This document shows positions 35,726-44,161 of a DNA stretch of 64,000 bases, one piece after another. The notes beneath the pieces are model-generated. The model had not been told where the DNA came from. It did not search any database and was given only the letters and a program-made list of their open reading frames with translations. A program made the position numbers and the translations under genes. This DNA comes from RGIG1681 sp964646345 (GTDB lineage Bacteria; Bacillota; Clostridia; Christensenellales; UBA1242), in NCBI GenBank assembly GCA_964646345.1, contig CAZYDU010000005.1, positions 1-64,000 of the forward strand, written 5' to 3'. Position 1 is the first letter of the stretch. Every line of letters starts with the position of its first letter.

Positions 35726-35769
35726 GCCTATATATTATATAATATATATTATTTATATATAATATAGGC
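35726..35769. repeat. 44-bp AT-rich near-perfect palindrome upstream of gyrB
   Basis: The arms start GCCTATAT and end ATATAGGC (8 perfect pairs), followed inward by two mismatches and seven more pairs. All but six of the 44 bases are A or T. It ends 10 bp before the -35 of the gyrB promoter and lies between two divergent promoters. It lacks a following T run and does not follow a gene, so it is not a terminator. Confidence 0.9.
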
Positions 35770-35778
35770 AAAAATCGT

Positions 35779-35807
35779 TTGTTTTTACCCGAAAAAGTTG
35801 TTATAAT
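35779..35807 (+). promoter_or_regulatory. Promoter of gyrB
   Basis: TTGTTT, a 17-bp spacer and TATAAT; transcription start is about 28 nt before the ATG. Confidence 0.75.
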
Positions 35808-35842
35808 TTATGTATCTAAAAAATTATTAAAGGAAAGCAAAA

Positions 35843-37762
35843 ATGGACGATATTAGCAAAGTTGAAAATAATTATGGTGCAGAGCAGATTACTGTCTTAA
35901 AAGGTCTAGAACCAGTCAGAAAAAGACCGGGTATGTACATTGGTTCAACCGACACAAATGGTTTGCATCATTTGATTAATGAAATTGTTGATAACAGTAT
36001 TGATGAAGCATTGGCTGGTTATTGTAATCAAATTTTAGTAGACATCAATAAAGATGGTTCTTGTTCGGTTACTGATAATGGTCGTGGCATTCCAACTGGT
36101 ATCAATAAAGAAGAAGGCAAGAGTGCCGTTGAACTTGTTTTAACAAAACTTCATGCAGGTGGCAAATTTGGCGAAGGTGGCTACAAAATTTCAGGTGGTC
36201 TTCACGGTGTTGGTTTGTCATGTGTTAATGCACTCTCTGAATGGCTTGAAGTTGAAGTTAGACAAAATGGAAAAATTTACAAACAAACATACAATCGTGG
36301 TATTCCGCAAAGAGATTTGGCAGAAGTGGGAAATAGTTCAACCACTGGAACAAAAGTTACATTCATGCCAGATGACGAGATTTTTGAAACCACAACTTTT
36401 GAGTTTGATAGAATTAAAAAACGTCTTCGTGAGCTTGCATTTTTAAATAACGGCATAACAATCATTATCACTGACCATAGAGAAGAAAATAAACAAGAAA
36501 CATTCCACTATGAAGGCGGAATTGTTGAGTTTGTGAATGAAATGAATGAAGGCAAGCAATGTATCTTGAAAAAACCTATTTACATTTCGGCTCTTTCAAA
36601 AGATAAAACCGGAGAAATGGAACTTGCGTTCCAATATAATGATGGCTATAACGAAGTTATCCATGGATATGCAAACAATATCAACACTATTGAAGGTGGA
36701 ACTCATATTGAAGGTTTTAAAAAAGCATTACAAAAAGTTATCAATGAATATGGTCATAAACTTAAGATTTTAAAAGATAACGACAAGCTTTCAGGCGATG
36801 ATGTTAGAGAAGGTATAACCGCTATTGTTTCGGTTAAGCTTCAAAACCCACAATTTGAAGGACAAACAAAAACAAAACTTGGCAATAGCTATATGCAAAC
36901 CGAAGTGTATAATGCTGTTTGTGACTTATTTGGAACATATTTAGAAGAAAATCCAGAAGATGCAAGAGCATTGATTGTTCGTTCGGTTACTGCTGCAAAA
37001 GCTCGTGAAGCTGCTAATGCTGCAAGAACCATGGCGAGAAGAAAAGGTGCACTTGAAAGCACAACACTGCCAGGAAAACTTGCTGACTGCACTGACAAAG
37101 ACCCAGCTCACTGCGAGATTTACATTGTCGAAGGTGATTCGGCTGGTGGAACTGCAAAACAATGTCGTGACCGCCGTTTTCAGGCTATTTTACCGCTTAG
37201 GGGTAAGATATTAAACGTTGAAAAGGCAAGACTAAACCACGTGCTTGGCAATGAAGAAATCAAAGCAATGATTACTGCTTTTGGTGGCGGTGTTGGTCAA
37301 GAATTTGACCACACAAAGCTTAGATATGACAAAGTTATTTGTATGACCGATGCCGATGTCGATGGTGCACATATCAGAATTTTGCTTTTGACATTCTTTT
37401 ATCGTTTCATGCCAGGACTTATTGAAAATGGTCACGTTTATTCAGCAATGCCACCACTTTATAAGCTCCAAAAAGGCAAGAGAATAGAGTATTGCTATTC
37501 AGAAGAAGAAAAAGCTAAAAAAGTTAGCGAAATGGGAAGCAAAGGCTTAGACGTTCAACGTTATAAAGGTCTTGGCGAAATGGATAAAGAACAACTTTGG
37601 GAAACAACTATGAATCCTGCTCACAGGGGACTTATTCAAATCAATATGGCTGATGCTATTGAAGCTGATAAAATCTTCACTCTTTTAATGGGAGATGCTC
37701 CAGAACTCAGACGTAAGTTTATTGAAGAAAATGCAAAATTAGTTGATAATTTGGACGTGTAG
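35843..37762 (+). CDS. gyrB: DNA gyrase subunit B
   Basis: 639 aa. GHKL ATPase motifs: EIVDNSIDEAL and DNGRGIPTG, then GGLHGVGLSCVNALS. The TOPRIM motif EGDSAGGTAKQCRDRRFQA starts near residue 429, and DADVDGAHIRILLLT follows. The end, RYKGLGEMDKEQLWETTMNP, is the usual C-terminal core. With GyrA it introduces negative supercoils. AAAGGAAAG precedes the ATG. In the TOPRIM motif QCRDRRFQA replaces the more common QGRDRxFQA, a minor change. Confidence 0.98.
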   Translation: MDDISKVENNYGAEQITVLKGLEPVRKRPGMYIGSTDTNGLHHLINEIVDNSIDEALAGYCNQILVDINKDGSCSVTDNGRGIPTGINKEEGKSAVELVLTKLHAGGKFGEGGYKISGGLHGVGLSCVNALSEWLEVEVRQNGKIYKQTYNRGIPQRDLAEVGNSSTTGTKVTFMPDDEIFETTTFEFDRIKKRLRELAFLNNGITIIITDHREENKQETFHYEGGIVEFVNEMNEGKQCILKKPIYISALSKDKTGEMELAFQYNDGYNEVIHGYANNINTIEGGTHIEGFKKALQKVINEYGHKLKILKDNDKLSGDDVREGITAIVSVKLQNPQFEGQTKTKLGNSYMQTEVYNAVCDLFGTYLEENPEDARALIVRSVTAAKAREAANAARTMARRKGALESTTLPGKLADCTDKDPAHCEIYIVEGDSAGGTAKQCRDRRFQAILPLRGKILNVEKARLNHVLGNEEIKAMITAFGGGVGQEFDHTKLRYDKVICMTDADVDGAHIRILLLTFFYRFMPGLIENGHVYSAMPPLYKLQKGKRIEYCYSEEEKAKKVSEMGSKGLDVQRYKGLGEMDKEQLWETTMNPAHRGLIQINMADAIEADKIFTLLMGDAPELRRKFIEENAKLVDNLDV

Positions 37763-37763
37763 T

Positions 37764-37850
37764 ATGGATAAAGAAAAAGTTAATGAATTTAGACGCATGG
37801 AAAAAGAGCGTACCAAGAAAAAATTAGACAAGGAGATAAATAATGGCTAA
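37764..37850 (+). CDS. 28-codon ORF bridging gyrB and gyrA
   Basis: Starts 1 bp after the gyrB stop and ends inside the first codons of gyrA (8-bp overlap). It encodes MDKEKVNEFRRMEKERTKKK then LDKEINNG, highly charged and probably helical. It lacks a strong ribosome binding site, but translational coupling to gyrB is possible. It could be a small protein, a coupling device for gyrA (whose AAGGAG lies inside it), or chance coding; the evidence is limited to its position and composition. Confidence 0.35.
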   Translation: MDKEKVNEFRRMEKERTKKKLDKEINNG

Positions 37851-40371
37851 GAAAAGAGATTATACTTTAGAGCATGAACAACTTGTTGATAACACAGTCA
37901 TTTATCCCGTAGAAATCAATGACGAAATGAAGAAAAGCTTTATTGCCTATGCAATGGCAGTTAACGTTTCAAGAGCTATTCCAGATGTTCGTGACGGCTT
38001 GAAACCGGTTCATAGACGTATTTTGTATGCCATGAATGAAATGGGTAACACTGCTGATAAACCACACAAAAAATGTGCAAGAATTGTTGGTGAAGTTTTG
38101 GGTAAATTCCACCCACACGGCGACTCATCAGTTTATGGAGCATTAGTTCGTTTTGCTCAAGATTTTGCTATCCGTTATCCATTGGTTGATGGCCACGGAA
38201 ACTTTGGCTCAGTTGATGGCGACCCACCTGCAGCTTACAGGTACACTGAAGCAAGACTATCAAAACTAGCTGACCAAATGCTTCGTGATATTGACAAGGA
38301 AACCGTTGACTTCTCGCCAAACTTTGATGCAACACTCAAAGAACCTGACGTATTGCCAGCAAGGTTTCCTAACCTTTTGGTTAATGGTAGTGATGGTATT
38401 GCCGTTGGTATGGCAACAAATATTCCACCACACAACATGAACGAAGTTATTGATGCAACAGTTGCACTTATGCAAAACCCGGAAATGACTATTGAAGAAA
38501 TTATGCAAATTCTTCCAGCTCCAGATTACCCAACAGGCGGTGTAATCATGGGAACTGAAGCATTAAGACAAGCATATTTAACAGGCAAGGGCGGTGTTGT
38601 TATTCGTTCAAAAGCTGAAATTGAAGAAGATAATGACGGCAAAACCCGCATTGTAGTCACAGAAATCCCTTATCAAGTCAATAAGGCGGAAATGATTAAA
38701 CAAATCGCCGAGATGATTAAAAATAAACGTATTGAGGGCATACAAGACATTCGTGAGGAGTCAGATAGACATGGTATGCGTATCGTTTTTGACGTTAAAC
38801 GTGACTTTAATGCTCAAGTCGTATTAAATACACTTTATAAACGTACACAACTTCAATGCAGTTACGGTATCAATTTCTTGGCACTTGTTGATGGCTACCC
38901 AAGAGTTTTAAATATAAAGCAAATTTTGGAAAATTATATTGGACACCAAAAGAATGTTATTTATAGAAGAACTAAGTTTGATTTAGCAAAAGCAGAAGAA
39001 AGAGCTCATGTTATTGAAGGTTTGGTTGTAGCTCTTGCCAATATTGACGAAGTTATCAAAATTATCAAATCGTCAAAAGATAGAGACGAAGCTAGCACAA
39101 AGCTTCAAGAAGCATTTATGCTTTCAGATATCCAAGCAGGTGCAATTCTTGATATGCGTTTGCAAAGACTCACAAGTTTGGAAGTCGAAAAACTCAACAA
39201 CGAACTTGCAGAACTTAGAAATCTTATCACAGAGCTTCGTGGAATTTTGGCTAGTGACGATAAAATCAAACAAGTTGTTATTAATGAACTTGAAGAAGTT
39301 AAGGGAATTTATGGTGGCGAAAGAAACACTGAAATCGACCTTGAAGGCTCAGTTGATATCAATATTGAAGACTTGATTGAAAAAGAAGATGTCGTTATTT
39401 CAATGACACACTTTGGTTATATCAAACGTATCCCAGTTGCAGAATATCGTCAACAACATCGTGGCGGTATGGGTTCAACTGGTCATAAACCAAAAGAAGA
39501 AGACTTTGTTGAGCAAATGTTTATTTGTTCAACCCACAACACCTTATTGTTCTTCTCGAATAAAGGTAAGGTTTACACCTTGAAAGGTTATGAAATTCCT
39601 GAAGAAGCAAAAACAGCTAGGGGAAGAAACCTTATCAACCTATTGCCACTTGAAAAAGACGAAAAAATACAAGCAATATTACCAAAACTTGCAGACGGCG
39701 AAGGATTCTTGGTTATGGCAACCAAACGTGGACTTATCAAAAAGACCGCAACAAGCGAGTTTGAAAGCATTAGAAAAACTGGTAAAATCGCTATCAACTT
39801 GTCAGAAGGCGATGAATTAATTTCAGTTGAGTTTAGTGAAGGCGATGCAACAATTATGGTTGCTTCAAACGAAGGTAAATGTATCCGATTTAGCGAAAAA
39901 GATGTTAAGCCTTTGGGTAGAGACACAATGGGTGTTAAAGCTATTGACCTTTCAAGAGATGACTACTTGGTAGACATGATTGTTAACCGAGAAGGTTATG
40001 ATATTTTGACGATAACAGAAAACGGCTTCGGAAAGAGAAGCGATGTTTCTGAATACAAAATCCAGAATAGAAACGGAAAGGGCATGAAAGCTGGAATTTT
40101 CAACGAAAAAACAGGCAGACTTGTCGGACTTAAACAAGTTGCCGAAAATGAAGATGTAATGCTCATTGCAAACAATGGTGTAATTTTAAGAACTCCTGCC
40201 GTTTCGATTTCAAAGATTACTCGTGATACTATTGGTGTTAAGGTTATGAAACTTCACGAAGGAACAAGAGTTTCGTGTGTTGCAATCGCAGATACGATTG
40301 CCGAAGACATCACTGGCGAAACCAATGAAGAACCAATCGTTATTGATGAACCACTTGACACTCAAGAATAA
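37843..40371 (+). CDS. gyrA: DNA gyrase subunit A
   Basis: 842 aa. N-terminal breakage-reunion domain with KPVHRRILYAM, GKFHPHGDSSVYGALVR and the catalytic Tyr 134 in AAYRYTEARLS. The quinolone-determining region reads GDSSVYGALVRFAQDF (Ser at the 83 position, Ala at the 87-type position). The C-terminal beta-pinwheel starts near residue 515 and contains the GyrA-box-like QHRGGMGSTG, close to QRRGGKG but with His and Met substitutions. AAGGAG precedes the ATG. Confidence 0.98.
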   Translation: MAKKRDYTLEHEQLVDNTVIYPVEINDEMKKSFIAYAMAVNVSRAIPDVRDGLKPVHRRILYAMNEMGNTADKPHKKCARIVGEVLGKFHPHGDSSVYGALVRFAQDFAIRYPLVDGHGNFGSVDGDPPAAYRYTEARLSKLADQMLRDIDKETVDFSPNFDATLKEPDVLPARFPNLLVNGSDGIAVGMATNIPPHNMNEVIDATVALMQNPEMTIEEIMQILPAPDYPTGGVIMGTEALRQAYLTGKGGVVIRSKAEIEEDNDGKTRIVVTEIPYQVNKAEMIKQIAEMIKNKRIEGIQDIREESDRHGMRIVFDVKRDFNAQVVLNTLYKRTQLQCSYGINFLALVDGYPRVLNIKQILENYIGHQKNVIYRRTKFDLAKAEERAHVIEGLVVALANIDEVIKIIKSSKDRDEASTKLQEAFMLSDIQAGAILDMRLQRLTSLEVEKLNNELAELRNLITELRGILASDDKIKQVVINELEEVKGIYGGERNTEIDLEGSVDINIEDLIEKEDVVISMTHFGYIKRIPVAEYRQQHRGGMGSTGHKPKEEDFVEQMFICSTHNTLLFFSNKGKVYTLKGYEIPEEAKTARGRNLINLLPLEKDEKIQAILPKLADGEGFLVMATKRGLIKKTATSEFESIRKTGKIAINLSEGDELISVEFSEGDATIMVASNEGKCIRFSEKDVKPLGRDTMGVKAIDLSRDDYLVDMIVNREGYDILTITENGFGKRSDVSEYKIQNRNGKGMKAGIFNEKTGRLVGLKQVAENEDVMLIANNGVILRTPAVSISKITRDTIGVKVMKLHEGTRVSCVAIADTIAEDITGETNEEPIVIDEPLDTQE

Positions 40372-40421
40372 ACGTTTCTAAAAGCAATAAAAGTGTATTA
40401 GTGAAAAATATAAAATAAGAT

Positions 40422-40450
40422 AAAAAGAGTAGCATGTGCTACTCTTTTTT
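40422..40450 (+). terminator. Terminator of gyrBA
   Basis: The 13-base arms AAAAAGAGTAGCA and TGCTACTCTTTTT form a stem with a very small loop (GTAGC-ATGT-GCTAC core), then T. An almost identical hairpin occurs at 44630-44659. Confidence 0.85.
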
Positions 40451-40481
40451 GTTTGTGTGTTTTGGTTCACATGTCTTAGAA

Positions 40482-40620
40482 GAAATGACACGGAGGAGAC
40501 GGGGGATTTCTCCATTCCGCTATGCTCCAGTCGAAATGACACGGAGAGACTAGGGGATTTCCCGACTTCGTTACACTCCGCTCGAAATGACAAATTATAT
40601 AACGCTCCAGTCGAAATGAC
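40482..40620. repeat. Cluster of right-end fragments of the dispersed repeat
   Basis: Four truncated right halves of the repeat follow one another: a decayed end at 40482-40489, then pieces at 40503-40540, 40553-40591 and about 40603-40620. The last three end in TCGAAATGAC. No left half is present. The 307-bp gap between gyrA and the next gene contains only these and two terminators. Confidence 0.8.
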
Positions 40621-40641
40621 ATGTAAAAACAAAAATCAACA

Positions 40642-40668
40642 AAAAAACACCCCAATGGGGTGTTTTTT
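40642..40668 (-). terminator. Terminator of the minus-strand arm of the paralogue module
   Basis: AAAAAACACCCC pairs with GGGGTGTTTTTT around a 3-nt loop; symmetric A and T runs make it usable in both directions. Confidence 0.85.
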
Positions 40669-40678
40669 GTCAATCTAA

Positions 40679-41023
40679 TTAAGCATTTTGTTCAAAAACT
40701 TCAGTCAAAGCCAAAAGTTGAACAAGTCTTTCAGGGTCTTTTTGTGCAATCAACAAAAGATTTGCAGCATTTTGTTTGCTGTTTTCATTTGAAATAGATT
40801 GCAAAGCAGATGCAAGTTTATCAATACCTGCTTGGTCCTTAGGCAAAAGTTCAATGATTTGTCTGGTCATTTCGGCATTTTCAAGTGTTTCAACTTCTTC
40901 TTTAGAAAGCCCAGCATTTTTAAACATTCTGTATTCTGTTTCGCTAAAAACAGGTCTAGGTTCAGCAAGCTCTTTAACATCAATATTTCTAAGAGCTTCC
41001 ATTAATTGTTCTTTACCTTCCAT
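40679..41023 (-). CDS. Small helical protein, paralogue of the protein at 44162-44620
   Basis: 114 aa, entirely helical by appearance, without signal peptide or membrane segment. Residues 26-110 align with residues 2-84 of the 152-aa protein encoded at 44162: FSE.E, GL..EE...LE, an M...I...P.D region and an A.K.P.....L.AL end. No known family is recognised. It is the last gene of a three-gene minus-strand unit (gaps of about 12 bp) headed by the 647-aa protein. Confidence 0.7.
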   Translation of the reverse strand: MEGKEQLMEALRNIDVKELAEPRPVFSETEYRMFKNAGLSKEEVETLENAEMTRQIIELLPKDQAGIDKLASALQSISNENSKQNAANLLLIAQKDPERLVQLLALTEVFEQNA

Positions 41024-41036
41024 AAAAAATCCTTCC

Positions 41037-41252
41037 TTATTTTCTATTTTTTAAGATTTCAATTTTTTTCTTAACAAAAGCGATTGCTTTTTGGAGTTCT
41101 TCTTCATTCATAGCCAAAACCGCATTTGCAAGCTCATCTGAAAGTTGTTGTTCTTCAGGAGAAAGCTTGTTGTTTTCTTCTTCGATTTCTTTCAATGTAA
41201 CCTTTTCAATCACAGGTTCTGGTTGTATTTCTACTAAATTTTCATTTTCCAT
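41037..41252 (-). CDS. Small acidic coiled-coil-like protein
   Basis: 71 aa. An acidic N-terminal half (ENLVEIQPEPVIEKVTLKEI) leads to a helical end (DELANAVLAMNEEELQKAIA then FVKKKIEILKNRK) with heptad-like spacing of hydrophobics. GGAG precedes the ATG at 41252. It lies between the 647-aa and 114-aa genes of the same unit. Function is unknown. Confidence 0.65.
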   Translation of the reverse strand: MENENLVEIQPEPVIEKVTLKEIEEENNKLSPEEQQLSDELANAVLAMNEEELQKAIAFVKKKIEILKNRK

Positions 41253-41264
41253 TAAAATTCTCCA

Positions 41265-43208
41265 TTATTGTTGTTCTGGTGATCTAAGTTGTTCTTCAAT
41301 TTGTTCTTTCGTGAAGCCTGCTTCTGTAAGTTGTCTGCGAACTATTTCTTGACTTTGTGTTTTGGTATTATTATTTACGTTTTTAATTTCCTTTTCTATG
41401 GCTTCAACTAAGATACTAAGATTTAAGAATAATTCATCACATTGCTTTCTAAGTTTTTCGTCTTGAATCTTATCTAAAGCAGTAATGCCTGCTTGTGTTA
41501 TAATTTGTGTTGCAGACTGTTTAGGCTTATTTTTCCCCAAATGTATTTGTGTATACCCATTGTTAAGATTTCTTAAAATTTTGTGATAACTTTTCATAAA
41601 ATTATCATATGCTTGCTGATCTTTTCCTTGGCCATTTGCTTTTTTAGTTCTATCAATACCACCTTCAACTTCGTTATAAATCTCGGCAGTTGTTTTCTTC
41701 TTTTCTTCAGCAGTTTCTTTATTTGCAGGTATTTGGGTATTTGTTTGTTGAGTGGTATTTTTAGCTTCAGGGTCTACCCCCGTAGTATTTGTTTGTGTTT
41801 TTTCAGTTGTAGAAGTTGGAGTTTCTCCTTTTTGCTCAGCATTTGCATCAGCTGTTGGATTTGCCTTAGGTTCTGCTACTGGAGTCTTTGGTGTTATTGT
41901 GGCTGGACCAGTAGGATTGTAGCCAACATGTTCATTAAATTTAGCTCTGAGACTAAGAAGGTTGTTTTCTGCAACGTTCATAGCATTGGTTGCCGTTTCT
42001 AATTCTGATTCACACTTGTTCAAATTATTGCTTGCTTCTTCAAATGCTTTTGTTGTTTTTGCATCTTGTTTATTCTCATAAGCTTCTTTAGCTTTTTTAT
42101 AAGTTTCTTCAGCTTTATTATAAGCTTCTTCAGCTTTACGTTGTGCTTCTTTAGCTTTTTTAGTTTCTTCTTCTGCTTTGTTAACCATTTTAGCGGTAAC
42201 TATTTCAGGTTTTTTAGGAGTTTCTTCGGTTTCAGCTTTTTCTTTAGCTTCTTTTTCTGCTTCTGCCTTTTCTCTAGCTTCTTTTTCGGCAGCAGCTCTT
42301 TCTTCTTCAGCCTTTTCGTTATGTGCTTTCTCAATACCTTTTGCTACACATTTTGTTATTTCGTCATCGCTGATAATATTTTGTCCGTATGGTGGGTTGT
42401 AAGTTTCGCCATTTTTTGTGGCATTATAAGCTTCATCTATAATTTGTTGTCTATAATTATCAAACTTTGACTTGTCATATTGGTCGCCTGGTTTTGTGAA
42501 TGGTTTTGTTTCAGCATTTGTGTTTTCTGAGTAACCCTTTCTGTATGCATCAAAATCATAGAGATTATATTGTTCGCCTGATTCAGCACTTAGTTGTTCA
42601 AATTTTTCTTGAACACGAACATTTGATGTAATCTTTTTAATTTCAGGTGCAAAGATTTTGCGAGCCATTCTGATTAATGATGCAGTTCCCAAAACAACAG
42701 CACAAGCACCAACAACTGGGTTGAATGCCATGAGTGCTGATAGTCCTGAGCTAAGTGCACTGAATGTTCCAGCTTGAGCAAGAAGTGAAACAGCAGAAAC
42801 TGCCAAGGTCGATTTGACAACTGTCATATAATCAACACCTGTTTTACCTTCCAAAATTTGCATGCCAAGTGAGTCAGATGGATTTTCTTGTTCCATATAA
42901 TCTACTTGGTCTTTAGAGTCTAAATACTTATTCAATATTTCGATTGACAAATTATCGTATCTGTTTTTGCTTGTATCTCCAATATAGCCTGAAATTTTAT
43001 ATCTGCTTTCTTCTGAAAGTTTGCCAAGTTTGCTTTCAATGATATTCACAAGCTCAGCTTTTGCTTGAGTTTGTTTTTGTAAGTTTTCTCTAGCAATCCT
43101 TTTTTCTTCTGGGGAAGAAGATGTTTTTTCAATTTTTTGCCAAATATCGATTGCTCTTGTTAGTTCACCAACTTTTGTTTTGTTGTCTATAATAACGTTT
43201 TGTGGCAT
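41265..43208 (-). CDS. 647-aa protein with hydrophobic Gly/Ala domain and long Ala/Glu/Lys coiled coil
   Basis: Start at ATG 43208 with AAGGAG 8 nt upstream (the earlier ATG at 43253 lies in the promoter). Residues 1-125 are helical and charged. Residues 128-185 are a hydrophobic block (TLAVSAVSLLAQAGTFSALS...MAFNPVVGACAVVLGTAS) that could form a membrane hairpin. Residues about 290-420 are an Ala/Glu/Lys-rich, TolA-like coiled coil, followed by a Pro/Thr/Asn-rich disordered region (430-520) and a helical C-terminal domain. There is no signal peptide and no cell-wall motif. The TFSALSSGLSALMAFNP segment (148-164) matches AFTALQTGMTALWGFSP in the divergent 254-aa protein. No family is recognised. 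Confidence 0.7.
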   Translation of the reverse strand: MPQNVIIDNKTKVGELTRAIDIWQKIEKTSSSPEEKRIARENLQKQTQAKAELVNIIESKLGKLSEESRYKISGYIGDTSKNRYDNLSIEILNKYLDSKDQVDYMEQENPSDSLGMQILEGKTGVDYMTVVKSTLAVSAVSLLAQAGTFSALSSGLSALMAFNPVVGACAVVLGTASLIRMARKIFAPEIKKITSNVRVQEKFEQLSAESGEQYNLYDFDAYRKGYSENTNAETKPFTKPGDQYDKSKFDNYRQQIIDEAYNATKNGETYNPPYGQNIISDDEITKCVAKGIEKAHNEKAEEERAAAEKEAREKAEAEKEAKEKAETEETPKKPEIVTAKMVNKAEEETKKAKEAQRKAEEAYNKAEETYKKAKEAYENKQDAKTTKAFEEASNNLNKCESELETATNAMNVAENNLLSLRAKFNEHVGYNPTGPATITPKTPVAEPKANPTADANAEQKGETPTSTTEKTQTNTTGVDPEAKNTTQQTNTQIPANKETAEEKKKTTAEIYNEVEGGIDRTKKANGQGKDQQAYDNFMKSYHKILRNLNNGYTQIHLGKNKPKQSATQIITQAGITALDKIQDEKLRKQCDELFLNLSILVEAIEKEIKNVNNNTKTQSQEIVRRQLTEAGFTKEQIEEQLRSPEQQ

Positions 43209-43241
43209 AATTTTTTCTCCTTTTGTTATATAGTTAGCACT

Positions 43242-43270
43242 ATAATAACACACTTTTGTGTGTTTGTAAA
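43242..43270 (-). promoter_or_regulatory. Promoter with palindromic spacer, minus arm of the paralogue module
   Basis: On the minus strand TTTACA, a 17-bp spacer and TATTAT. The spacer is almost exactly a perfect inverted repeat, AACACAC-TTTT-GTGTGTT (43247-43264 on the plus strand). A repressor or activator bound there would cover the core promoter. Transcription start would be about 27 nt upstream of the 647-aa gene start. Confidence 0.7.
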
Positions 43271-43322
43271 TTGTTTTTGCAAAAAAATACTATAAACATA
43301 ACCAATAAATCATTCACAGTTC

Positions 43323-43351
43323 TTGACAAAATTATAAGCCGGTGTTAAAAT
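43323..43351 (+). promoter_or_regulatory. Promoter of the plus arm of the paralogue module
   Basis: Perfect TTGACA, a 17-bp spacer and TAAAAT; a GGGGG ribosome binding site and the ATG at 43380 follow. It is about 55 bp from the divergent promoter, close enough for shared control. Confidence 0.8.
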
Positions 43352-43379
43352 ACAATCAACAAAATATGGGGGTAGTTCT

Positions 43380-44144
43380 ATGGCAAGTGTAAATCCTGGA
43401 TTAATAGCAAAAGCAGATTTTGATGTAGCTATAAAACTTGCAAAACAACAGGCTTCAAAGTTTAAAGATAATGAAGCTAAGGAAAAAAAATATAAAGTAG
43501 CTCAACAAGAACTTGAAAATGCTAAAGCAAAACTTGATGCTTTAATAGAAAAAACAAAAAGCATCACGATGTCGAGCGGTAATAGTTTTTATGTTGATTA
43601 TGTGCAGGCAAGTGAGTCGTCTGTTAACCTAGTTTGGCTTAGTGATAAACTCGCTGAAAAGGAAGCGGAAATGACAAGTGGTGCTCCAACTTCGGTTGAT
43701 GTGGCCACAAATGAAATTGAACCACATTATGATTTCATTGATGGAACAAAAAAAGCAGGCAAAGACCTTTTGAATGGAAAAGGTTTATCAAATGGATTGT
43801 TTAAAGCTACTCTTGGTGTTGGCGTTGGAGAACTTTTGGCTAAAGGAGTTACATCATATTTAGCAAAAGAAGGAATTATGCAATCTTCACTTGGTTTGTT
43901 CGGGCTTGGAAAACTTGGTATCACTAATTTGCCAACAGCTTTCACAGCATTGCAAACTGGCATGACTGCTCTTTGGGGATTTTCTCCATTAATTGTAGTT
44001 GCTGGTGGTGCTATGGTTGCAATCAAGGCAGTGCCTGCTATCAAACATTTAATTGATAAGATTTCAGCAAAAACAAAAGAAAATTATAAATTTGAAGAAG
44101 AAGTCAACAAAATGATAACCGAACACTCTTTGGGCGGAGCTTAA
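43380..44144 (+). CDS. 254-aa protein with hydrophobic Gly/Ala domain, related to the 647-aa protein
   Basis: Residues 1-60 form a charged helix (Lys/Glu/Ala-rich). After a short middle part, residues 135-225 are Gly/Ala/Leu-rich and hydrophobic (GLFKATLGVGVGELLAKGVT, LGLFGLGKLGITNLPTAFTA, PLIVVAGGAMVAIKAVPA), resembling membrane-active or pore-like hairpins. No signal peptide. AFTALQTGMTALWGFSP (187-203) aligns with residues 148-164 of the divergent 647-aa protein. Function unknown. GGGGG lies 7 nt before the ATG. It is followed by the helical paralogue gene 17 bp later. Confidence 0.7.
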   Translation: MASVNPGLIAKADFDVAIKLAKQQASKFKDNEAKEKKYKVAQQELENAKAKLDALIEKTKSITMSSGNSFYVDYVQASESSVNLVWLSDKLAEKEAEMTSGAPTSVDVATNEIEPHYDFIDGTKKAGKDLLNGKGLSNGLFKATLGVGVGELLAKGVTSYLAKEGIMQSSLGLFGLGKLGITNLPTAFTALQTGMTALWGFSPLIVVAGGAMVAIKAVPAIKHLIDKISAKTKENYKFEEEVNKMITEHSLGGA

Positions 44145-44161
44145 AGTCATAGGAGAAATTT

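Noticed and set aside
41583..42470. Phe/Ser/Leu-rich plus-strand frames opposite the 647-aa gene
   Set aside because: They are the antisense shadow of the Ala/Glu/Lys-rich coiled-coil region, whose codon pattern keeps the other strand open.
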